Shown here: piece after piece, positions 58,474 through 64,000 of the stretch | Numbering within the stretch: position 1 is the first letter of the stretch | Layout: each line of letters begins with the position of its first letter | Source of the DNA: [Clostridium] asparagiforme DSM 15981 | GTDB taxonomy: Bacteria; Bacillota; Clostridia; Lachnospirales; Lachnospiraceae | Assembly (NCBI GenBank): GCA_025149125.1 | Contig: CP102272.1 | Coordinates: 5,518,001 to 5,582,000 of the forward strand | Length of the DNA stretch: 64,000 nucleotides | Direction: 5' to 3' | Program-made: the position numbers and the translations under genes | Notes under the pieces: generated by a model | The model's database searches: none | Told to the model about the DNA's origin: nothing | What the model saw: only the letters and a program-made list of their open reading frames with translations

Positions 58474-59556
58474 CTACCTTTCTTTCCAAACAATCCGGTA
58501 ATTCATGAACATGGTTCCCGCCGCAACAAAGAACAGGATGGAACCCTGAATCATCTGCACCGTGGAGACCGGAAGTCCCAGCTTCTGGATGGTATTGCCG
58601 CCCACAAGCAGCGCTCCGAACAGGAAGGACACCAGCACGGCTCCCAGGGGATGGCACTGGGCCAGGTAGGCGATGGTCATTCCCGACGGCCCCACCTGGG
58701 CCGCGAAATTGGCCTGAAGGCGGTGTGTGATGCCGCAGACCTCGGACATACCGGCCAGACCGGCGATTCCGGCGCTGACGAACATCACGGCCAGCACGTA
58801 GCGCTTCACCGGGATTCCGGCGTACTCGGCCACCCTGGGATTGGTGCCGATGAGCTTGATCTCATACCCCCACTTGGTCTTGGCCAGAATGAACCAGAGA
58901 ATCAGCGCAATGACCACGCCGATCACCACCCCAGCGTGGATGCGCGTGCCGAAGAAGGTGGGCATCTCCCCGACCCTGGGGAATTTTTCCGTTCGCGGGA
59001 AAGCAAAGCCCGTGGGATCCTTCCAGGGCCCCTGGATCAGCCAGGAAATGAACAGGGTGCCCACGTAGTTTAACATCAGACAGGTGATCAGCTCGTTCAC
59101 CTTCCATTTTACCTTTAATATGGCCGGGATCAGGCCGTAAAGGCCCGCGCAGATAAAAGCGGCCAGAAACGCGGCGGTCAGAGTAGTTTTCTTGTCATAC
59201 CCCTGCAGATGGAGCACCACGTAGGTGGCGGCAGCCGCCCCGATGTGCAGCTGGCCTTCGCCTCCGGCGTTCCAAATCTGCATCTTAAAGGCAAAGGACA
59301 CGCCCACGGAAACGATCATCAGGGGAATCATTTTCACCACGGTCTCCCCCAGACCGTAGAGGGAGCCGAAGGCCCCGCCGAACATCACGGAGTACACCCG
59401 GATGGGCGACTCCCCCGCCGCCATCAGAAATATGGCCGAAAACAGGAATCCTCCGATGATGGAGGCCACCGGCACCGCGATTTTAAACCAGCCCGGGGTC
59501 TCCATGCGCTTTACAAGCGTCAAAGCTCTCTGCCGTTTGATTGTCTCTTCCATCAC
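58474..59556 (-). CDS. ABC transporter permease, nucleoside/BMP type (NupP-like)
   Basis: 360 aa. BPD_transp_2 family with signature FAFKMQIWNAGGEGQLHIGA and GVSGNP-like region replaced by AGMSEVCGITHRLQ. Start overlaps the ATPase stop by 4 nt. Pairs with NupQ-like protein. Confidence 0.93.
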   Translation of the reverse strand: MMEETIKRQRALTLVKRMETPGWFKIAVPVASIIGGFLFSAIFLMAAGESPIRVYSVMFGGAFGSLYGLGETVVKMIPLMIVSVGVSFAFKMQIWNAGGEGQLHIGAAAATYVVLHLQGYDKKTTLTAAFLAAFICAGLYGLIPAILKVKWKVNELITCLMLNYVGTLFISWLIQGPWKDPTGFAFPRTEKFPRVGEMPTFFGTRIHAGVVIGVVIALILWFILAKTKWGYEIKLIGTNPRVAEYAGIPVKRYVLAVMFVSAGIAGLAGMSEVCGITHRLQANFAAQVGPSGMTIAYLAQCHPLGAVLVSFLFGALLVGGNTIQKLGLPVSTVQMIQGSILFFVAAGTMFMNYRIVWKER

Positions 59557-61079
59557 GCCTCACCCCCTAACCGGGCCGCTCCCGCCATGGCCATGCCGAT
59601 CTGTTCCAGACCGACCTCGCCGACGGGCAGAATTCCCATAAATGTTCCCTCGTACATCACTGCCACACGGTCGCTGAGCTGGAAGATCTCGTCCAGGTCC
59701 TCGGACACCAGCAGCACGCCGGCTCCCCGGGACTTCTCCTGGACCAGGATCTTGTGGATGCTCTCCGTGGCCTTGATATCCAGTCCCCGCACCGGGTAGC
59801 TGGCCAGGATGACCGACGGGTTCTCCGCAGTCTCCCGGGCCAGAATCAGCTTCTGGGCATTTCCGCCGGACATACTCTGCACCAGGCTCTTAGGCCCGCC
59901 CACCTTAATCTCAAATTCTTCGATAAACCGCCCGGCCTGCTGCTCCAGTTTCCGGTAATTAAGCACGCCCCGGCGGCAGAACTCCGGCTTGCGGTAGCAC
60001 TTTAAGCTGGCGTTCTCCGCCACGGTCATGGTCTTGATCAGCGCGAAGCCGTAGCGGTCCTCCGGGATAAAGGCCACGCCCCGGCTGATCCGCTCCCTGG
60101 GCGAGGACCTGGAAATGTCCTCCCCCCGGACCTCCAGATAGCCGGACACAGTGGGCCTTAAGCCGGCCAGCGCCTCCATCAGCTCCTTCTGCCCGTTTCC
60201 GGACACCCCTGCAATGCCCAGGATTTCCCCTGCGTACAGGTCAAAGCTCAAATCATTGACCGCCTTCAGTTTCTTGTCGTTTAGCACGGTCAGGCCCTTA
60301 ACCCGCAGGATCGCCTCGTTTCTGGTGGTATTTTCCGTGTTCCGGCGTCCCATGGAGATCTCCCGGCCCACCATCAGCTGGGCCAGCTCCTGCTCCGTGG
60401 TCTCCTCCTTTTTCAGGGCCTTCACCAGGCGGCCGTCCCGCAGCACGGTGATCCGGTCCGCGAACTCCATCACCTCGTTCATCTTGTGTGTGATGAAAAT
60501 GATGGTGCAGCCCATGGCGGCCATGTTGCGCAGGGTGCCGAACAGCTCCCTCACCTCGTCCGGGGTCAGAACCGCCGTGGGCTCGTCCAGAATCAGGATA
60601 TTGGCCTTGCGGTACAGCACCTTTAAAATTTCCACCCGCTGCTGCTCGCCGATGGACAGCTGCCATATGGCGGAAGCGGGATTGATGTCGATTTTATACT
60701 CCTCGGACAGGGCCTTCACCTGCTGCTCCAGGGCCTGCGTTTTGAGGATTTTTACCTGTTCCATGCCCAGCACGATGTTTTCCGCCACCGTAAAGGGCTT
60801 CACCAGCTTAAAATGCTGGTAAATCATACCGATTCCCAGCGCCAGAGCGTCCCCCGGCGACTTCATAGAGACCCGCGCTCCGTTAATCAGGATTTCTCCG
60901 CCGTCCGGCCTTAACACGCCGGTGAGGATGTTCATCAGGGTGCTTTTCCCTGCGCCGTTTTCCCCCAGCAGCGCATGGATTTCCCCTTTATAGGCGGTGA
61001 AATCAACGTTGTCGTTGGCCAGCGTAGCGGGAAACTCCTTGCGGATCTGTTTCATTTCTACCGTTGCAATTTCAGCCAT
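59553..61079 (-). CDS. ABC transporter ATP-binding protein with two ABC domains (NupO-like)
   Basis: 508 aa. Domain 1: Walker A LLGENGAGKSTLMNIL, signature LSIGEQQRVEILK, Walker B ILILDEPTAVLTP. Domain 2: degenerate Walker A GVSGNGQKELMEAL and signature MSGGNAQKLILARE, typical of the sugar/nucleoside importers RbsA, YufO and NupO. Energises the two permeases. Confidence 0.95.
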   Translation of the reverse strand: MAEIATVEMKQIRKEFPATLANDNVDFTAYKGEIHALLGENGAGKSTLMNILTGVLRPDGGEILINGARVSMKSPGDALALGIGMIYQHFKLVKPFTVAENIVLGMEQVKILKTQALEQQVKALSEEYKIDINPASAIWQLSIGEQQRVEILKVLYRKANILILDEPTAVLTPDEVRELFGTLRNMAAMGCTIIFITHKMNEVMEFADRITVLRDGRLVKALKKEETTEQELAQLMVGREISMGRRNTENTTRNEAILRVKGLTVLNDKKLKAVNDLSFDLYAGEILGIAGVSGNGQKELMEALAGLRPTVSGYLEVRGEDISRSSPRERISRGVAFIPEDRYGFALIKTMTVAENASLKCYRKPEFCRRGVLNYRKLEQQAGRFIEEFEIKVGGPKSLVQSMSGGNAQKLILARETAENPSVILASYPVRGLDIKATESIHKILVQEKSRGAGVLLVSEDLDEIFQLSDRVAVMYEGTFMGILPVGEVGLEQIGMAMAGAARLGGEA

Positions 61080-61110
61080 TTACCTTCTTCCTTCCTGCTC
61101 CGAACCAAAA

Positions 61111-61149
61111 CGCCGGGGCGGGCTGTTCAGTCTTTCGCCCACCCCGGCG
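61111..61149 (-). terminator. Intra-operon attenuator hairpin
   Basis: CGCCGGGGCGGGC and GCCCACCCCGGCG form a long GC stem, followed by TTTTGG on the minus strand, between binding-protein and ATPase genes. It should favour binding-protein expression. Confidence 0.7.
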
Positions 61150-61175
61150 CTGTCCGATCCGCCTGCTGCCTTCGT

Positions 61176-62396
61176 TTAATCTACCGGTTTATCCGCCCAG
61201 TTGTCGATGACGTTGGGCAGGAACCACTGCATGCTGTTGGCCGCCTCGCCGGTCAGGGACTCGCCCTCGGGCACCCGCAGCTTTCCGGTGTTGTCGTACA
61301 GCGGGCCTACAAAGACTTCCTCGCCGTCCATAAATTTCTGTTTCTGCTCCTCGATCATATCGATCACGTTCTGGGGAACCGCGTCGCTGTAATCCGCCAG
61401 GCTGATGGCTCCGTCGTTGATGTCCAGCTCGCACCAGGCGCCCTTAAAGTTGCCTTCGCGGACCGCCTCAACCTGTTTGGCCATCCAGGGGCCCCAGGTC
61501 CAGCAGTTGGAAGTGAGCTGCTGCGTGGGTGCGAATTCCCGCATATCCACGGAGCTGCCGATGAATTTCACGCCGCGCTCCTCGCAAACCTGCGCTACCG
61601 CGGAAGAGCTTAAGTCGATACAGATCAGATCACAGCCCTGGTCGATCAGGGTGTTGGCGCACAGGGCGTCGGTGGTGGGGTCGTTGAAGGAGTTGGACCA
61701 CAGGGTCACTACCTTGGCATCCGGGTTCGTGGCGGCCACTCCCGCTGCAAAGCCGTTCAGCTGTTTAATGGGATCCGGGAAGGGGATACTGGAGCAGTAG
61801 CCGATCTTGTCCACTTCCGTCAGCTCGCCCGCCATCATGCCGGTCAGGTAACGCCCCTGCTCCAGCTTGGCGATGTAAACGGACAGGTTGTCTTTGGTCT
61901 CATAGCCGGAGCCGTTGATAAACGCGATGTCCGGGTACTCGTCGGCCAGAGCCAGCATGTAGTCCAAATAGTCGAAGGACGTGCCCACGATGATCTCGCA
62001 GCCGTCGTTTATGTACTCTCTCATCACGCGCTCGCAGTCCGCGCCGCCCGCGATGTTCTCCACCTTGAAGGTCTCCACGTTCTCACAGTTCTCTTCCAGG
62101 TACAGCCTGGCGTTCTCATGGGTCTGAGCCCACGCGTCCGTGCTGATCACGTTGCTGAACAGGAAACCGATCTTGATCAGACGGTTGGGGTCCTTGCCGT
62201 CCGCCTGAGCCTGGCTCTCCCCGCCCGCGCTCTCGGTTCCCGCCGCCTCCGGCGTATTCTGTTCGGCTTCCGTCTGGGCCTTTGTCTCAGCCGCCGTAGT
62301 CTCCGGCGCTTTCTCCTTGCATCCGCTGAGCGCCATAGTCGAGACCATGGCCGCCGCCATCAGCAAACCGATGAGCTTCTTTCCACACTTCTTCAT
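61176..62396 (-). CDS. BMP-family substrate-binding lipoprotein (Med/NupN-like)
   Basis: 406 aa from ATG 62396 (MKKCGKKLIGLLMAAAMV), GGAGG 6 nt upstream. Lipobox ALSG-C, then an Ala/Thr/Glu-rich linker (~25-70). BMP fold from RLIKIGFLFSNVISTDAWAQ, with DCERVMREYINDGCEIIVG, IAFINGSGYE and RYLTGMMAGELTEVDKIGY. The family binds nucleosides or purines. First gene of the eight-gene operon. Confidence 0.93.
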   Translation of the reverse strand: MKKCGKKLIGLLMAAAMVSTMALSGCKEKAPETTAAETKAQTEAEQNTPEAAGTESAGGESQAQADGKDPNRLIKIGFLFSNVISTDAWAQTHENARLYLEENCENVETFKVENIAGGADCERVMREYINDGCEIIVGTSFDYLDYMLALADEYPDIAFINGSGYETKDNLSVYIAKLEQGRYLTGMMAGELTEVDKIGYCSSIPFPDPIKQLNGFAAGVAATNPDAKVVTLWSNSFNDPTTDALCANTLIDQGCDLICIDLSSSAVAQVCEERGVKFIGSSVDMREFAPTQQLTSNCWTWGPWMAKQVEAVREGNFKGAWCELDINDGAISLADYSDAVPQNVIDMIEEQKQKFMDGEEVFVGPLYDNTGKLRVPEGESLTGEAANSMQWFLPNVIDNWADKPVD

Positions 62397-62553
62397 CTTT
62401 ATCCTCCTTTGGTTGTATAACACTTATCAGCCGGAAACCGGCCAAATACTCACATGGTTGGGGGTTCATTTTCAGAACATGTACATTGTATATTGTATCC
62501 GTTATGAAGGCGGAACAATCCCACGGTGCAGTCCGCTTAGTACCCCTGTACCG

Positions 62554-63612
62554 TCACTTGGACAGACGGTACAGGACGTACAGGACATAGAGATAAAACA
62601 GGTCCTGGAAACTTCTGGGGTTCTTTCCGGTCAGCTCCTGAATCTTGTCCAGCCGGTATTTCAGGGTGTTGCGGTGGATGAACAGCTTGTGGATCACCTC
62701 CGCGGAGTTGCCGCTTTCCTGGATGTACATCTCAAGGGTCTGAAGCAGGTCCGCGTGCTGAGGTTGTTCAAATAGCTCCAGCACGCCCTTTTTGACTTTG
62801 AGATCCTGGATTTTTGAGAGGGCGTAGGCAAACTCGTAATCCCGGTAATCGTAGATATTTTTCTGGGGATGGAGGCGTTTGCCCGCAAACAGGGCGTTCT
62901 GAGCCACCACAAAGGAGCGGTTCAGACTGGTCTCCACGCTGCCCACCGCGATCTTGATGTCGTGAAACAGGGCCGCCACCTGCCGGAGCACCGACTCGTC
63001 GGTTCCCTCCTGCAGGATCAGCACCAGGCAGCTGTTGTTGTGGCACAGGTAATAGTTGGGTCCGCTGAGGATCCGCTCCACTGCCTTCTGGGCGCTGACC
63101 GGGTTCCAGATGCCGTCCAGCACCACCGTATAGTACGGCTGCGTCACATCGATTCCCAGGCGCACGCCCCTGCGGATAAAGGGCAGGGTGTACTCCTCCG
63201 TATTGTTCAGCCACTCCGTCAGGTACTCGAAATACATGACGTAGCTGGTCTGGTCGGGATTATTGAAATAGGGCTGGCAGATCACGCTCTCGCCCACCGC
63301 CTTGGCGATGGAGGTCAGCCGTTTGATCCGCTCCGGGTCTCCGGTCATAATAATGGCTCCCACGCAGATGTCCCGGAAGAACAGCGGCGTGGCGGTGGTA
63401 TTTCCCTCATAATGCCGCTCATTGTAGGACTGGAGCTGGCCGGCCTGCTCGATGCATTCTTTGGCCAGCCTGGAGGACTTTCCCAGGAACGCAGCGCTGG
63501 AGCTGGCGATAATGCAGCCGTTCTCATCCGCCACGCTGACTCCCTTGGGCACGATCTCCATCAGCTCGAACACAATATTCTGGGCCTGGGCTACCGACAA
63601 ATATACACTCAT
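62554..63612 (-). CDS. PucR/CdaR-type transcriptional regulator
   Basis: 352 aa. N-terminal sugar-diacid-recognition-like region (AQNIVFELMEIVPKGVSVADENGCIIAS), a middle GGDEF-like/CdaR domain, and the C-terminal PucR-type HTH (LFIHRNTLKYRLDKIQELTG). Family members control purine or organic-acid catabolism. Divergence is absent (same strand), but it directly precedes the transporter operon and probably regulates it. Confidence 0.9.
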   Translation of the reverse strand: MSVYLSVAQAQNIVFELMEIVPKGVSVADENGCIIASSSAAFLGKSSRLAKECIEQAGQLQSYNERHYEGNTTATPLFFRDICVGAIIMTGDPERIKRLTSIAKAVGESVICQPYFNNPDQTSYVMYFEYLTEWLNNTEEYTLPFIRRGVRLGIDVTQPYYTVVLDGIWNPVSAQKAVERILSGPNYYLCHNNSCLVLILQEGTDESVLRQVAALFHDIKIAVGSVETSLNRSFVVAQNALFAGKRLHPQKNIYDYRDYEFAYALSKIQDLKVKKGVLELFEQPQHADLLQTLEMYIQESGNSAEVIHKLFIHRNTLKYRLDKIQELTGKNPRSFQDLFYLYVLYVLYRLSK

Positions 63613-63646
63613 AATCGCTCCTTATGAAAGGGCTGCGCCCGACGGA

Positions 63647-64000
63647 TCATCCTTCCCAACGGATGCGCTTCGGGTCGAAGCGGTCCTTTGCCTTCTGCTG
63701 CGCCGCCGGGTATCCCACCGGAACAGCTGCGAAGGGGATCAGGTTTTCCGGCAGTTCAAACGCCTCCCGGATGGCGCTCACCCGGTCCTGCCTGGGGTAC
63801 ATCCCCAGCCACACGCCGCCCAGCCCCTGTTCCACGGCCTCGATGAGCATGTTCTCCACACAGGCGCTCATGTCCTGTACCCACCAGGGGCTTTCCGGCG
63901 AAATGCGGTTCTGATCTGCCAGCGCCACAATCACCACAGGCGCTCTGCGGCAGCTCCCGGCGTAGGGGCTGGACGCGGCCAGCGCTTCCCTGCCCTGCTC
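63647..64000 (-). CDS. Nitroreductase family protein (C-terminal part; 5' end outside window)
   Basis: 118 codons remain, open to the window edge. REALAASSPYAGSCRRAPVV, WWVQDMSACVENMLIEAVEQ, LGGVWLGMYP and PFAAVPVGYPA are typical of FMN-binding nitroreductases (NfnB/RutE-like). The C-terminus (QQKAKDRFDPKRIRWEG) is complete. Substrate unknown. Confidence 0.88.
   Translation of the reverse strand, partial: EQGREALAASSPYAGSCRRAPVVIVALADQNRISPESPWWVQDMSACVENMLIEAVEQGLGGVWLGMYPRQDRVSAIREAFELPENLIPFAAVPVGYPAAQQKAKDRFDPKRIRWEG

Overview
The window looks like a chromosome segment of a gut Lachnospiraceae relative (Clostridium clostridioforme/Enterocloster-like; inferred). Reasons: Gram-positive ribosome-binding sites, a spore-coat CotS-family gene, YesM/YesN and LacI control of pectin genes, BMP-type transport, and secreted proteins with aromatic cell-wall-binding repeats. 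Most of the window is fairly GC-rich. The surface-protein genes at both ends of the accessory regions are visibly more AT-rich, except copy B.

Layout. 1-10.5 kb is an accessory surface-protein region. It holds the 3' end of one repeat-protein gene, a decayed IS110 element, paralog A (minus), a tagaturonate reductase gene (uxaB), paralog B (plus) and two tandem tyrosine recombinases. A fourth paralog (C) with its own recombinase lies at 41.7-44.5 kb. 10.5-14.3 kb is the ribosomal/transcription cluster rpmG-secE-nusG-rplK-rplA and rplJ-rplL with their leaders. 14.4-19 kb is mreB-recD2-comF plus a 58-aa gene. 19-23 kb carries a candidate small RNA and a large secreted papain-like protease whose catalytic halves are in reversed order. 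23-41 kb is a pectin/rhamnogalacturonan oligosaccharide locus: LacI regulator, two CUT1 ABC transporters, GH105, GH28, a YesM/YesN two-component pair, an SDR and an unassigned 575-aa protein, with a group II intron between the two hydrolase genes. 44.6-49 kb holds a CmpB-like membrane protein, phosphoglucomutase and a CotS-like protein. 49-54.3 kb is a seven-gene operon (exonuclease, 36-aa peptide, VanW/G5 protein, AIR-synthase-like fragment, Lrp regulator, aminotransferase, TrmL). 54.5-62.4 kb is an eight-gene operon joining a BMP/nucleoside-type ABC transporter to an NTF2-like protein, a DapA-family lyase, a PfkB kinase and DeoC, followed by a PucR-type regulator and the end of a nitroreductase gene.

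Most interesting signal. Paralogs A, B and C share an 87-nt leader that begins inside the promoter spacer and includes an identical TATAAT -10. Only A has a recognisable -35 (TTGATA, 17-bp spacer), and it lies just outside the shared block. A and B face away from each other around a segment containing all of uxaB. Inversion between the two leaders would move the -35 from A to B. With Xer-type recombinases next to B and C, this resembles the promoter-switching Vsp/Vpma surface-antigen systems of mycoplasmas, but in a sporeforming gut anaerobe. It is an inference from sequence and can be tested with long reads.
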